Notes under the pieces: model-generated | The model's input: only the letters and a program-made list of their open reading frames with translations | Database searches by the model: none | Told to the model about the DNA's origin: nothing | Origin: Bos javanicus | Taxonomy: Eukaryota; Chordata; Mammalia; Artiodactyla; Bovidae | DNA length: 64,000 bases | Assembly: GCF_032452875.1 (NCBI RefSeq) | Contig: NC_083885.1 | Coordinates: 64,719,925 to 64,783,924, forward strand | Reading direction: 5' to 3' | Made by a program: the position numbers and the translations under genes | Part shown: positions 19,730 to 30,848 of the stretch, in pieces | Layout: every line of letters begins with the position of its first letter | Position numbering within the stretch: position 1 is the stretch's first letter

Positions 19730-19893
19730 TGGGTGGCCTGGGCTTGCGTGTCTTGAAGCAGGGCTTGGATTCCCAGCAGAGGTTGGGCTGGGTCACCACA
19801 GTAAAAGCACCAGACCAGTGGTCAGTGACAAGGCTCTGGCCCTTTGGCTTTGGAGAAAGGAATTGTCACAAAGACAGAAAGTGGGGAAACAAG
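19730..19893 (+). repeat. Probable ruminant LTR fragment, copy A
   Basis: Shares wording with 56333-56510: 'cttgaagcagggcttggatt', 'ccagtggtcagtgacaaggc', 'ggccctttggctttg', 'aaagacagaaagtgg'. It is cut off at 19893 by a BovB. Assignment to an endogenous retroviral LTR comes from memory of ruminant repeats and is tentative. Confidence 0.55.
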
Positions 19894-20138
19894 GACTGAT
19901 GCTGAAGCTGAAGCCACCTGATGCGAAGAGCCAACTCATTGGAAAAGCCCCTGATGCTGGGAAAGATTGAGGGCAGGAGGAGAAGGGGACAACAGAGGAT
20001 GAGATGGTTGGATGGCATCACTGACTCAATGGACATAAGTTTGAGCAAGCTCCAGGAGATAGTGAAGGACAGGGAGGCCTGGCGTGCTGCAGTCCATGGC
20101 GTCACAAAGAGTCAGACATGATCGAGTGACTGAACAAC
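19894..20138 (+). mobile_element. BovB LINE 3' end
   Basis: Sense BovB terminus from 'gactgatgctgaagctgaag' to 'gatcgagtgactgaacaacg', about 245 bp. Confidence 0.92.
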
Positions 20139-20749
20139 GCAGCACAGAGACACGGAGAGATGGTTTTTCTCTCCATCACTTGAGGACATGGCGGGCGGGT
20201 CGTGGGGTACTAAAACAGGTTTCCCAGTGGTGCTGGTACCTTACTCCAGCCTTCCCAGCGTCCAGAACTGTGAGAAGCTGCTGTCCGGGGCATTTTGTGA
20301 TGACAGCTCACACTTGGCTCTGCAGACCGTCAACACGCCACTTTCTCAGGCAGTCCCACTGCCCCAGCCCCTCCACAAGGCCCCCAAAGCCAAGTGGAAT
20401 TCCCTACGGTTACCCTGTGACCCCGGAAGAGAACGGTTGCCATGGACAGAGCAGGGGTGGTCAGTGTCCCGGAGACCCATCCCTTTGCCAACTGCAGGCT
20501 GTTTTGCAGGGAGTTTCCTGGATTGCGCCTCTCACCAGTGTCTCTCCAGCTTGCTTTCTGTGTCCTTATTTCCTTGGAGAGGACTCCCTCTCCTCACCCA
20601 CAGCAAGAGCTGGTCTTGCTGTGTACTCTTTATCTTTGCTGCCTTTTACCTTGAAAGAAAAGATCCGATCTAAAATGTCCTGGCTTTCCTCCTCCTCACA
20701 GAAAGGTATCAGTTGAGTGAATCGAACATTTACAGATCCCATTCATTTG
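20139..20749. other. Unique stretch containing X-box variant
   Basis: No repeat family is recognised with confidence. Open frames of up to 210 codons here begin in or overlap the BovB and have no recognisable domain. Confidence 0.45.
20436..20449 (+). promoter_or_regulatory. RFX X-box, half-strength variant
   Basis: GTTGCCATGGACAG keeps the left half and core but degrades the right half. It lies 1.04 kb after copy 4. The neighbouring purine-rich and GGAATTTTCC blocks are not evident, so kinship with the cassette is uncertain. Confidence 0.45.
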
Positions 20750-20935
20750 TTGTTTTTAACTATTTAGTTTTCAAACTTCCTGTTTTGTACTGGGGTAGAG
20801 CCGATTAACAATGTTGTGATAGTTTCAGGTAAACAGCAAAGGGACTCAGTCATCCATATACAGGTATCCAATCTTCCTCAAACACCATGCCCATCCAGGC
20901 TGCCACAGAACATTTCATTTTATTTTTCACACTGT
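20750..20935 (-). mobile_element. L1 LINE 3' end
   Basis: Antisense L1 tail: 'gtactggggtagagccgatt', 'aacagcaaagggactcagtc', 'ccatccaggctgccacagaa'. Confidence 0.75.
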
Positions 20936-22290
20936 GCTATGGGTTTTAAGGTGCAAATTATCACAGGTAGCACTGTAAAAGAAAGATGCTGTCTGCTAAA
21001 TTATGGCAAAAATGTGGGGGAAAAAAAATCTGAAAAAAAAGTTAGAATAAATGAAGCCTCCTTGTCTCCCTCTCCCCCTCTTCCTTCTTCTTTCTCTCTG
21101 TTTTCTGCCCACTTTGTCCTGCTGCCCTCTTGCGCGGGCGTCACTGTGTGATTCTAGGTGCTCTGTGGTCGAAGCTTGCTGTACCTCCTGGTGCTTACCA
21201 GGACATCAACCGATAACGGCTGGGTGACCGGATAAATGAAGGAACATGTTTTGCTTCCGAATGGAGTTATATAGTTTTTATATTGTTTGGCTTCCTGTCT
21301 CTCTCTTTCTTTCTTTTTTTAAACTTTAATTATAACATAAATGTGTCCCAGATCATTAGGTAACCTGGAACTCAGTAAGCATTAAACAAACATTTGTGGT
21401 TATTTTTATCACTACCGTGGTTGTTATACAGTTGCCAGATTTAGCAAATGAAAATACAGGATTCTAATTAAACTTGAGTGTCAGATAAACAACAAGTACT
21501 TCCTGAGATCGCATACTTGATTACATCGTAATGATGAACACACACACGAGGCAGAACTTTGTAGAAACAAAACTTACACAAGAATTTTGTCCAAAGATCA
21601 GTGCTCAGAATCACAGTGATGGTCTTTCATTTACTCCAAAACGTATGTGTTTCAGATGTCAACATCGTTGCCATGATGTGGTAGACAGTAGTTTTCTTTT
21701 ATCCGTTCAGTTCAGTTCGTTTCTTTTATAATGGGGCCTAAAATAATTTACCGCTTAAAATCCACAGCCTCAAAGCAGACAGACAACAGATGAATCTGGT
21801 CCTACAATCTCTGCATCAGGTACAAAATCGTATTTTAAATCTCTTCAGAGTATAGATGAGAGCACTACTGCAAGAGACATAGATATATCAGGCAGTTGCC
21901 TTTTATGGAGTAATAGCACCAAAAATAGATGTCATTTTCCAAAAGATTGGCCTAACTGGTAATCTAATTATGATAATTAGGTAATTCCGTGGTAAACTCA
22001 TTCATATTTTCTGAAAACCAATGGATTTTAAGTATAAAGAAATTTCTTTACATTATTCCACCAATGACAATGAATACTTTAATGAACAAGGAAGTCTTTA
22101 ATGAGCCCATTAAGAGAAACCAAAATTTCCTAAGAATATATGGTATGAATCAAACCTGAGTAATTCAGGAGAAAAAAAAAAAAATCTGAAAACTTGTACT
22201 ATATTTTTAACTTTTCTTTAAAAGCGTTTTTTGGAGTGTGGACCATTTTTAAAGTCTTTATTGAATTTGTCACCACAACACTTCTCTTTG
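20936..22290. other. AT-rich unique stretch with one old repeat
   Basis: 21425-21525 ('gttgccagatttagcaaatg', 'gagtgtcagataaacaacaa') is an old mammalian repeat of a class I cannot assign. A bare half X-box (CGTTGCCATGATG) is at 21667. Nothing else is recognised. Confidence 0.4.
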
Positions 22291-22294
22291 ATGT

Positions 22295-22408
22295 TTGAGT
22301 GTCTTGGCCAAGGCGTGTAGAATCTTAGCTCCCGGACCAGGGCTGGAACCCGCACCTCCTGCTTTGGAAGGCAAGGTCTTTAACCAGTAGACTGCCAGGG
22401 AAGTCCGT
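22295..22408 (-). mobile_element. CHR-type SINE
   Basis: Antisense CHR SINE: 'tcttagctcccggaccaggg' to 'gactgccagggaagtcc'. Confidence 0.78.
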
Positions 22409-23009
22409 ATATTTATTACTTCTATGATGTTAAATTGTAGTGGAAACCTTCCTGCATTCTGTTGCTGGGATCTAGCGCCTTCATTCAAGAAACTCTCTCT
22501 GCATTTGAATAAACACAAAATACCCATCCCAGGACACTTCCCAATCAGAGACTGATATTCTGTGTTACCCCAAATAGGAAACATCCCCAGACAAAGCCAG
22601 CACAGACCCTCTTCCAGACCCCAAACCGTCTGAAGGAGAGATTTCGGCCTCCGAAGGATGACAGAGGTGGTCTGTTTCAGAAAGCATCAGAAAAGTGGCA
22701 GGAGGCAACAGCGACCTCCGTTTTTTTCTTCGTAAACTCAACACAGTGTTTCGGGGTTGACACTGTCAGGTTTAAGGTTTATTAACTCTAATTGCCCATC
22801 TGGAAACTGAACTGTGGACACTGGCATCGTGCAGCTGGAAACACTTAGGGGAAATGAGTCTGTTGGCTTGTTTCTAGTTGGGAGCGTAAAGGTGAACAGG
22901 AATGGGCGCTTCGGACCAGTCTGCAGGCCAGTCACCCCCAAGATGTGTCTCTAGCAGCAAGTCTTCAAGATTCAAAACCAACTGCTTTTCTCTTTAAGAA
23001 ACGAGGTCG
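22409..23009. other. Unique stretch
   Basis: No gene or repeat recognised. The longest frames are under 105 codons and partly overlap the SINE. Confidence 0.5.
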
Positions 23010-23232
23010 TTACTGCAGCACAGGGAACTCGACTCAATAATCATGTGGCAGCCGGGTTGGGAGAGGAGTTGGGGGAGAATGGGTACCTGTCCATGTAGCA
23101 CTGAGTCCCTTTGCCGTCCACATGAAACCATCACAGCATTGTTTGTTAATCGGCTATACCCCAGCACAAAATAAAAAGTTTTACAAGGCAATAAATAAAA
23201 GAAAGTCACACATTAAAAAAAAAAAAAACAAA
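23010..23232 (+). mobile_element. L1 LINE 3' end with A-rich tail
   Basis: 'gcagcacagggaactcgact', 'catgaaaccatcacagcatt', 'aatcggctataccccagcac' and an A run at 23213-23229. Confidence 0.75.
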
Positions 23233-23234
23233 GA

Positions 23235-23475
23235 AAATACACTGGTAGACCCAGGGGCCAGGGGTGTGGGTCGGGAGAGGCGATGGGGACTTGGTGTTTA
23301 ACGGGGACAGAGCTTCCGTTTAGGAAGGGGAAGCTTTCGGGAGACGGACGAGGGTGAGGTTTTCACGACAATGTGAGTGTCCTTATTACCGCTGAACTGC
23401 ACAGTTAAATACGGTTAAAATGGTGGGCTTTATGTGATGTGACTTTGACCTCAATAAAAAAAAATTGTTTTAATA
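23235..23475 (+). mobile_element. Old L1 (L1M-type) 3' end
   Basis: 'gaactgcacagttaaatac', 'ggttaaaatggtgggcttta' and 'gacctcaataaaaaaaaa' are the typical end of an old L1. Confidence 0.65.
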
Positions 23476-23629
23476 ATACATTTGCCAAAAAGAAAAACAA
23501 AAAATCCCTGATTTCATGGGTTTTATATCCTAGCAGACAAGAAGCCTATCAACACAGGAACAAATACACGAAAGAGGAATTTCTAATAGCAGCCCATGAC
23601 AGGGAGAACACAAGGCAAGCTGATGCGGT
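23476..23629. other. Probable old repeat, unassigned
   Basis: 'gatttcatgggttttatatc' and 'caacacaggaacaaatacac' resemble old MIR/L2-like text. The call is weak. Confidence 0.3.
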
Positions 23630-23718
23630 GTTTTTTAATTTGTTCTGGAGTAGAGTTGATTTATAATGTCGTTAGTTTCTGCTGTATAGCAAAGTGAGCC
23701 AGTTGTACGTATATATAT
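23630..23718 (-). mobile_element. L1 LINE 3' fragment
   Basis: Antisense 'ttctggagtagagttgattt', then 'ctgctgtatagcaaagtgag'. A Bov-tA follows directly. Confidence 0.75.
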
Positions 23719-23719
23719 G

Positions 23720-23933
23720 TTGTTGTTGTTTAGCCACTAAGTCGTGTCCAACTCTTTGTGACCCCACGGACCTTAGCCCGCCAGGCTCCCCTGTCCATGG
23801 GATCTCCCAGGCCAGAACGTTGGAATGGGTTGGCCATTTCCTCCCCTGGGGGATCTTCCTGACCCAGGAATTGAACCCAGGTCTCCTGCATTGGCAGAAG
23901 GATTCTTTACCACTAGTGCCACCTGGGACGCCC
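23720..23933 (-). mobile_element. Bov-tA SINE
   Basis: Full-length antisense copy from 'ttgttgttgtttagccacta' to 'agtgccacctgggacgccc'. Confidence 0.92.
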
Positions 23934-24129
23934 ACATGACCCAACAATCCCACTACTGGGCATATACCCTGAGGAAACCATAACTGCAAAAGACACAGGT
24001 GCCCCAGTGCTCACTGCAGCCTTATTTATAACAGCTAGGACATGGAAGCAAGCTGGATGTCCACTGACAGATGAGTGGGCAGAGAAGATGTGGTGTATAT
24101 ATATATATATATATTTATAGTGGAATATT
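23934..24129 (+). mobile_element. L1 LINE 3' region, left part
   Basis: Sense L1: 'aacaatcccactactgggca', 'gccttatttataacagctag' and a TA microsatellite (24094-24114) before 'gtggaatattc'. Interrupted at 24130 by BovB and resumes at 25143. Confidence 0.88.
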
Positions 24130-25142
24130 CCGTTCAGTTCAGTTCAGTCGCTCAGTCGTGTCCGACTCTTTGCAACCCCATGGATTGCAGCATGCCAGGC
24201 CTCCCTGTCCATCACCAACTCCCAGAGTCCACCCAAACCCATGTCTATCGAGTTGGTGATGCCATCCAACCATCTCATCCTCTGTCGTCCCCTTCTCCTC
24301 CTGCCCTCAATCTTTCCCAGCATCAGGGTCTTTTCAAATGAGTCAGCTCTTCGCATAAGGTGGCTTAAATATTGGACCTTCAGCTTCAACATCAGTCCTT
24401 CCAATGAACACCCAGGACTGATCTCCCTTAGGATGGACTGGTTGGATCTCCTTGCAGTCCAAGGGACTCTCAAGAGTCCTCTCCAACACCACAGTTCAAA
24501 AGCATCAATTCTTCAACACTCTGCTTTCTTTATAGTCCAACTCTCACATCCATACATGACCACTGGAAAAACCATAGCCTTGACTAGACGAACCTTTGTC
24601 GGCAAAGTAATGTCTCTGCTTTTTAATATGCTGTCTATGTTAGTCATAACCTTCCTTCCAAGGAGTAAGCGTCTTCCAATTTCATGGCTTCAGTCACCAT
24701 CTGCAGTGATTTTAGAGCCCAGAAAAATAAAGTCAGCCACTGTTTCCACTGTTTCCCTATCTATATGCCATGAAGTGATGGAACCGGATGCCATGATCTT
24801 AGTTTTCTGAATGTTGAGTTTTAAGCCAACTTGTTCATTCTCCACTTTCACTTTCATCAAGAGGCTCTTTAGTTCTTCTTCACTTTCTGCCATAAGAAGG
24901 GTGTCACCTGTATATCTGAGGTTATTGATATTTCTCCCGGCAATCTTGATTCCAGCTTGTGCTTCTTCCAGCCCAGCATTTCTCATGATGTCCTCTGCAT
25001 ATAAGTTAAATAAGCAGAGTGACAATATACAGCCTTGACATACCCCTTTTCCTATTTGGAACCAGTCTGTTGTTCCATGTCCAGTTCTAACTGTTGCTTC
25101 CTGACCTGCACACACATTTCTCAAGAGGCAGGTCAGGTGGTC
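24130..25142 (-). mobile_element. BovB LINE, 1.0 kb, nested in L1
   Basis: Antisense 5'-truncated BovB with 'gttcagttcagttcagtcgc' at its 3' end. TGGAATATT is duplicated at 24121-24129 and 25143-25151, a clear 9-bp target-site duplication inside the L1. Confidence 0.95.
24690..25124 (-). pseudogene. BovB reverse transcriptase C-terminal fragment
   Basis: A 144-codon frame starts in the palm ('QEATVRTGHGTTDWFQ' at residues 8-23) and runs through motif B ('GVCQGCILSLC') to the C-terminal region. Motif C reads YTGD in place of YADD, so the first catalytic aspartate is lost. Truncation removes everything upstream, including the first catalytic palm motif. It is inactive. Each of the three RT copies in this window is broken in a different way. 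Confidence 0.88.
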
Positions 25143-25630
25143 TGGAATATTACTGAGCCATAAAAAAGAACACGTCTGTCAGTTCTAGTGAGGTGGGTGA
25201 ACCTTGAGCCTGTTATACACACTGAAATGAGTCAGAAAGAGAAAAACAAACATATATTAATGCATATATATGGAATCTAGAAAGATGGTTCTGATTAACC
25301 CATCTGAGGGCAGGAATAGAGTCGCAGACATAGAGAACAGGCTTGTGGACACAGCGGGGCAAGGAGAGGGTGGGAAGAACCGAGAGAGGAGCCTTGAAAA
25401 AACACACGGCCACGTGTGAAAAAGATAGTGGGTGGGAAGTCACTGTACAACACGGGGACCTCAGCCCGGTGCTCCGGACGACCCAGAGGTATGGGATGGG
25501 GTGGGAGGGAGGTGGGGGGGGGCACATGTATACCTGTGGCTGATTGATGTGGCTGTATGGCAGAAACCAACACTCTGAAGCAATTATCCTCCAATTAAAA
25601 ATAAATACGTTTTTAAAAAGAAAATCTTAA
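25143..25630 (+). mobile_element. L1 LINE 3' region, right part
   Basis: Continues the L1: 'ctgagccataaaaaagaaca', 'ttatacacactgaaatgagt', 'gggcacatgtatacctgtgg' and 'aagcaattatcctccaatta' with an A-rich end. Confidence 0.9.
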
Positions 25631-25689
25631 AAAAAAAAAGAAACTGATTTTAAAGAACGCTCTCTCCCATAGGACAGATAGGAGCGCTG

Positions 25690-26262
25690 CGTTAGTCTCC
25701 AGGGCTTCCGTAAGAAATCGCACAGATGGCATGGCTTAAACTACAGAAATCCACCCTCTTGTGGTTCTGCAGGCGGGCCTTCCTCCATCCTGAGTCGGCA
25801 GGCTTGGTTCCCCCGAGGCCTCTCTGCTGGGCTGCTCCCTCTCATCTGCCCTCTGTGCTTGTCTGTGCCCTGATCAGTCTTTTTCTGAAATTTATTTGTT
25901 TGGGGCTGTGCTGTGTTTTCGTTGCTGGGAGGGCATTTCTTTAGCTGTGCCTAGCGGGCGTTTCTCTCCAGTTGCGGTGACTTCTGTTGCGGAGCCAGGC
26001 TTCAGGGGCTTGGACTGCAGCAGTCTCTGCTTGGGCTCTAGAGCTCCAGCTCAGTAGCTGTGGCTCAGCTGCTCCTCAGCATGTGACCTCCTCCCAGAGC
26101 AGGGATCGAACTCACTTCTGCGTTGGCCGGGTGATTCTTCACACTGAGCCTCGACGGAAGCCTCCTCCTCTTATCCTTATAAGGAGGTGCACCCATTGAA
26201 TCAGGGCCCACCCATCGTACCTTGTTCTAAGTGAATCACCTCGTTAAAAACCTGTCCCTGGG
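25690..26262 (-). repeat. MaLR-type LTR, antisense, split by a CHR SINE
   Basis: 'gttagtctccagggcttccg', 'ttctgcaggcgggccttcct' and, beyond the SINE, 'ttatccttataaggaggtgc', 'gaatcagggcccacccatcg' and 'gtgaatcacctcgttaaaaa' match the reverse complement of an old MaLR-type repeat. Its opposite-strand relative is at 60555-61430. A CHR SINE sits at 25893-26164. Confidence 0.6.
25893..26164 (-). mobile_element. CHR-type SINE, long antisense copy
   Basis: 'atttgtttggggctgtgctg', 'ggagccaggcttcaggggct', 'gcagggatcgaactcac' and 'gagcctcgacggaagcc'. About 270 bp. Confidence 0.78.
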
Positions 26263-26467
26263 CTGACGCATTGGAAAACACCCTGATGCTGGGGAAGACT
26301 GAAGGCAGGAGAAGAGGGTGGCAGAGGATGAGATGGTTGGATGGCATCACCGACTTGATGGACAGGAGTTTAAGGAAACTCCGGGAGATGGTGATGGACA
26401 GGGAGGCCTGGCATGCTGCAGTCCCTGGGGTCGCGAAGAGTCGGACACGACTGAGCGACTGAACAAG
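26263..26467 (+). mobile_element. BovB LINE 3' end
   Basis: Sense BovB terminus from 'ctgacgcattggaaaacacc' to 'actgagcgactgaacaag'. Confidence 0.92.
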
Positions 26468-26525
26468 TCCTAATACAGCTTCCTTCTGAAGCACCGGATG
26501 GGGTGTACGATTGTGACGTGTGGAT

Positions 26526-26990
26526 GGGGGGGGCGGGGGCGGGGGAGGGCAGGGGCGCCCCTAACCAGTACAGAGTGGCCTTGCCTTCTGTGATCACTGC
26601 TGTTGACACCTCCGCCTCTTCCTGGCACAACCGCCCGGGACTCGAGGGGCCCGCGGAGCGAGCGGGTGAGCGATGAGAACAGGCAGCGCTGGTGTGGGGG
26701 CGCCGGCGGGTTGTGAGTTCTGAGCACGTGCAGGCGCCCGCGCAGGCCCGCCGATGCCCCCCCGAAGGTGTGGTTCCAGGGAGCGCTCCCGCGTGCCGCC
26801 CCCTCAGCGGCGGTGTCTGCTCTGTGCTCCCCCATCCCACCCAGCATCCCACCCAGCGGGGACCGCGGAGACGCTGGGGCTGTTGCCATGGAGCCCGCAG
26901 AAGGGGGAGGCGGGTCCCAGGGGAGCCCGGGCCTGGAACTTTCGGAAATCTGAGGTTCCCACTGTCAGCGCCCCCGGCACACACAGAGTC
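26526..26990. promoter_or_regulatory. CpG-rich island with X-box
   Basis: Frequent CpG dinucleotides: 'cgcccgggactcgaggggcc', 'gcggagcgagcgggtgagcg', 'gggggcgccggcgggttgtg', 'gcaggcgcccgcgcaggccc'. A G-rich run is at 26526-26555. The stretch ends around the cassette copy at 26882. I see no exon, splice donor or start that I can support, so it may be an orphan CpG island. The 123-210-codon frames here are ordinary for such composition. Confidence 0.6.
26882..26895 (+). promoter_or_regulatory. RFX X-box, cassette copy 5 (decayed)
   Basis: GTTGCCATGGAGCC keeps the left half and core, preceded by GGCT and followed by CGCAGAAGGGGGAGGCGGG. A GGAACTTTCGG block occurs at about 26935 (40 bp on), and 'cggcacacacagagtctctg' near 26972 resembles the downstream L2/MIR-like piece. 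It lies in the CpG-rich segment. Confidence 0.65.
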
Positions 26991-27553
26991 TCTGAGACAC
27001 ACTCTTTGGGAGGAGAAACGGGCTCCTCATGTCAAGCCAGGCAGCGCGCGGAGCGGGGATTAGCTGCGCTCAGATGCCAGGCCGGGCTGAGGAGCGGACA
27101 CTGTTCTCATGTCTTCTCGTCTGTGGGAATGTGTTGGCCCAACTAGGACTTGAAAATCTCAGAGCGGAGCGCTCTGAGCCTTGACTGGGTGCCAGGCAGC
27201 TGTTGAAGCCCGCATGCCTGTGTCCCGCCCGTTCCCACAGCAGCAGGGCTGTGTCCTGCACAGCTGCGGTCGAAGCTTCCAAACACGCTAAGCAGGGCTC
27301 CCCGGACACATGGGCGAGCAGCCCCGGAGGTCCGCCGTCCCACACCGAGCCCGTACCGAGCCGTTCCGTGCCTGCTGCCCACAGCCCTGCTAGGCTCCTT
27401 CACACCTGCCCAGGCAGCAGCGTTCCCGCCAAGTGCTCTCCATACATAGATAACCAGACTGATGAAGGCAGGAGGAAGACTGGGGTGGTGGAGTGGCCGC
27501 GTTGATGACCTGGGTTTCATGACGGTGCTGGGTTCCGGCCGCTGTGCTGCCGC
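26991..27553. other. Unique GC-moderate stretch
   Basis: A second modest CpG cluster lies at about 27300-27370. No gene or repeat recognised. Confidence 0.45.
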
Positions 27554-27758
27554 CGCCAAGTGCTTGGTCCTGTCTGACTCTCTGTGACTGCAGGGACAGC
27601 AGCCCGCCAGGCTCCTCTGTCCATGGGATGCTCCATGCAGAAATACTGCGGTGGGTTGCCATGCCCTCCTCCAGGGGATCTTCCCAGCCCAGGGATGGAA
27701 CCCAGGTCTGTTGCATTGACAGGAGGACTGTTTGCCACTGAGTCACCCGGGAAGTCCC
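27554..27758 (-). mobile_element. Bov-tA SINE
   Basis: Antisense copy ending 'tgagtcacccgggaagtccc'. Confidence 0.9.
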
Positions 27759-27779
27759 TGCATGGCCTTGTGAAAGTAA

Positions 27780-27902
27780 GTGGAAGTGCTAGTCACTCAG
27801 TTGTGTCTGACTTTTTGTGACTCCATGTGCTGTAGCCGGCCAGGCTCCTCTGACCAGGGGATTTTCCAGGCAGGAATACTGGAGTGGGTAGCCATGTCCC
27901 TG
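27780..27902 (-). mobile_element. Bov-tA SINE, partial
   Basis: Antisense tail and middle only ('tgctagtcactcagttgtg' to 'gagtgggtagccatgtcc'). The tRNA-like head is absent. Confidence 0.85.
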
Positions 27903-29109
27903 CTCTTCACATGTGGGAAGAAAGAGAATGCAGGTGACAGAGACAGGCCCGCCTCCTAGGTCAGGGCCCCACCTGCCCCCTCCTCCCCAGCACCCTCACC
28001 TCTCCCAGCATCGCCACCTTGGATGCAGACAACGACGCCGAGCGGCCCGGCTCACCCAGTTTGGGGAAAGAGGCAACGAATTCACACACGTTGGCGAAGA
28101 CACTTAGGGTCGTGCGGACACCTCCATCTTATTGTGGCCCATCTTCACCCACATTCCCATGTGCTTTTTCAGAAGAGCCGCCCAAACCTGGAGACCATCC
28201 CCCTCCCCTCTGTCCCTCCCGGCCCTTCCTGCGAACTGCCCAGCCTCCCGCACTGAGAGTGATTCAGGCCAGACATTCCAAGGCACAAAGACCCCCGCTT
28301 CCTCCCGAGGCGGCCTCGTCAGCTGCCGCCACCTGGCCCAGAGCAGAGAGGCAGATCCAAGGCCCCACCCTGGGGCCCAGAGCAGAAGGGCGGTGAATTC
28401 CACCCTGTGCAGACTGAGTTTCTTGTGACCAAACAGCTTTCTCTAAGACCCGAGATCCTGGGATGGGGTCTGGACGGATGGCTTCCCACACTGGGCTTAT
28501 CCGCAGGACTCTGCCTGGAGGTGCTGTGTGGAGTGTCAGCCGAGCGCTGGGCCCGCTCTCAGAGGATCAGGGGAGCAGGGGTCTGTCCGAGGCTCTTTGA
28601 CATCCTCAGCAGCCTTGGTTCAAGCTCTGCCACGGAGTCAGTGTCACTGAACAGTGTCTGAAGGAGAGGATGGGTGAGGAAGATGTGTGGAAAGCTGACT
28701 CTGCGGACAGTCTCCCAGCCCCTGGGGGCAAAGGGGGGGCTCTTTTATCTTTTCTGTGGGTCATGATTTTATTCCCCACACGCGAGCACAGGCCAGTCCT
28801 GGTGGGGGGGATGGGGGGCTCGGTTGATGTTTCTGACCGATCGATATTTGGAAAGTGTGAACTGCTGGCGCACTGCAGAGAAGACACTCAGGGTTTCCAG
28901 CCACGTCCGCAGAGGCTCCTGACGTTGGTCCTCCCCTCAGCAGACGCGCTGCAGAGGGTGACTCACAGCTGTGCCCTCAAAATGAGCATTGACCCCCGGA
29001 GGCGAAGGCCTGGGCCCCCTCCCTCGGCCCTCCACACCGGGCTCATCTGGCGTTGGCCCCCTCCTCACTGGGGCGCCCACCTGCCCCTGAAGGATGCACA
29101 GCTCGGGCT
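27903..29109. other. Longest unique GC-moderate stretch of the left half
   Basis: About 1.2 kb without a recognised repeat. Open frames up to 258 codons (28670-29446) lack any recognisable domain. Neither splice-site context nor codon preference supports an exon by eye. Confidence 0.45.
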
Positions 29110-29123
29110 GTTGCTATGGAAAC
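29110..29123 (+). promoter_or_regulatory. RFX X-box, cassette copy 6
   Basis: GTTGCTATGGAAAC, preceded by GGGCT and followed by CGCAGCTG. The GGAATTTTCCAGG block starts at 29184, 61 bp after the palindrome, then CTCTG. This is one of the clearest full cassettes. Confidence 0.78.
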
Positions 29124-29205
29124 CGCAGCTGGGTGTCAGGGAGGCGGGGGAGCCTGGGGACAGCACCCCGGGAGCTGCAGAGCGGAATTTTCCAGGCTCT
29201 GCGGC

Positions 29206-29703
29206 GAGTGTGGCTTCAGTCCTCCGGCCTCATCCGACCCAAAGCCTCGCCCTGGGCCCATCACAGCCTTCCCTTTTCCTTCGGCTGTCTGGTGTGCTGG
29301 ATCCATCTGTGTTCGTCCCCTCACCCACCTTCCATCACACCTCTTTCCTACTCCGTAGGCAAAACACCAGGTCTGGACCACTCCACCTCCCAGCCTCCCA
29401 GCCCCCTCGGGTCTTCCCTGTCTGCAGAGTACTCTCGCCCTCCTAAGGACACGTCTTTGACTGGGATGTGATTGCCGTACGGTGCTGCGTGGTTTCTGCA
29501 CTGCCCCCCGCATCCCACCCTCTCCTCATCAAGGAGCCGAGCGCAGGTGCCTGGGCTATGCAGCAGCTTCCCGCACCCTCTGTTTTACGCACTCTGGGGA
29601 ACATGCTCAGTACCACTCTGTCAAGTCCCCCTCTTCCCTCACTCTCATGTCCATACGTCTGTGCTCTTATTTTTAATGCTTTATGGATTTAACGTGTGTG
29701 TGT
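29206..29703. other. Unique stretch
   Basis: C/T-rich plus strand, no recognised repeat or gene. Frames of 100-125 codons occur on both strands. Confidence 0.45.
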
Positions 29704-29917
29704 GCTTAGTCGCTCAGTCGTGTCCGACTCTGCGACCCCCTGGACTGTAGCCCGCCAGGCTCCTCTGTCCATGGGATTGATTCTTCAGGCGAGAACACTG
29801 GAGTGGGTTGCCATGCTCTTCTCCAGGGGATCTTCCCAACCCAGGGATCAAACCCGCGTCTCTTAGATCTCTGCACTGGCAGGTGGGTTCTTTACCAGCA
29901 GCGCCAACAGAAGCCCC
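29704..29917 (-). mobile_element. Bov-tA SINE
   Basis: Antisense copy preceded by a short GT run, ending 'cagcgccaacagaagcccc'. Confidence 0.9.
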
Positions 29918-30064
29918 ATATACTTATGGACAATCCCTTAAATATATTTTTGAAGATAAGTGTTATAAAACTGAACCCATAGCATTAGAGTTACCAACTC
30001 AGGGAAGTCCCCTTAACTAGTTTAAATCGTGGCTGTCATATACCTCAAAGAAACCTTACTCTTA

Positions 30065-30302
30065 TTTAATTCTGCTGTTTGCACGGTAGCTGCGTGATTC
30101 ACTCACCCGTTCTTTACGTCTGGTCTCCGTTCCTGCCCTGCAAATAGTTTCATCCGCACGGCTTTTCTAGATCCCACGTGCACGCGTTAATGTGCAATGT
30201 TTATTTCCCCCTTTCTGACTTCCTTCACTCTGTATGACAGACGCTAGGTCCATCCACGTCTCTGCAAATGTCCCAGCTTCGTTCCTTTCGCTCTTTGACA
30301 TA
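30065..30302 (-). mobile_element. L1 LINE 3' region
   Basis: Antisense: 'ttttctagatcccacgtgca', 'ctgacttccttcactctgta', 'gctaggtccatccacgtctc'. Divergent. Confidence 0.65.
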
Positions 30303-30439
30303 AATCACAGCAGTATCTTTTTGGACTCACCTCCTAGACTAATGAAAATAAAAACAAAAATAAATGAGACCTGATTAAACTAAGGACATTTTTAGGGGTC
30401 CGGTCGAGTGGTGGTGAACACATTCACTCTGCTGTGCGA

Positions 30440-30848
30440 GCGTGCTATCCATGTTCAGAGCTCTTCATCTCGTAAACCTGAAACTCTGCCACTCAAACAC
30501 TCACTCCGCACCAGGAGCGCCGCCCTGCTTTCTACCTCTCTGAGTGTGACATCTTAAGGACTTCATGGAAGTGGCATCAGATGGCAGTCATCAGTCTCTC
30601 AACGAAGTCATCTCACTTACCCTAATGCCCTCGAGGCTCAGCCATGTGGTCGCAGGTGCCAGAATTTCCTTCGTTTCTAAGATTGAGTCATATTCCATCG
30701 TGTGGATACACCACGTGTTTATCCACTCATTCATCAGCAGACACTAGAGTTGCTTCTGCCTTTCAGCTGCTGTGATTAGAGCTACTCTGAACGTGGGTGT
30801 ACAGGTATTGTTTGGAGACCCTCCTTTTAATTCCTCTGGGTATATATT
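30440..30848 (-). mobile_element. Old L1 fragment, left part
   Basis: Antisense old L1: 'gagtcatattccatcgtgtg', 'tatccactcattcatcagca', 'gggtgtacaggtattgtttg'. A BovB interrupts it. Confidence 0.65.

Noticed and set aside
20084..20716. 210-codon open frame
   Set aside because: It begins inside a BovB 3' end and crosses an X-box variant. No domain is recognisable.
21667..21679. CGTTGCCATGATG as another X-box
   Set aside because: Only one half-site is preserved and there are no cassette flanks.
28670..29446. 258-codon open frame
   Set aside because: GC-rich composition gives long frames on both strands here. There is no recognisable domain or supporting exon structure.
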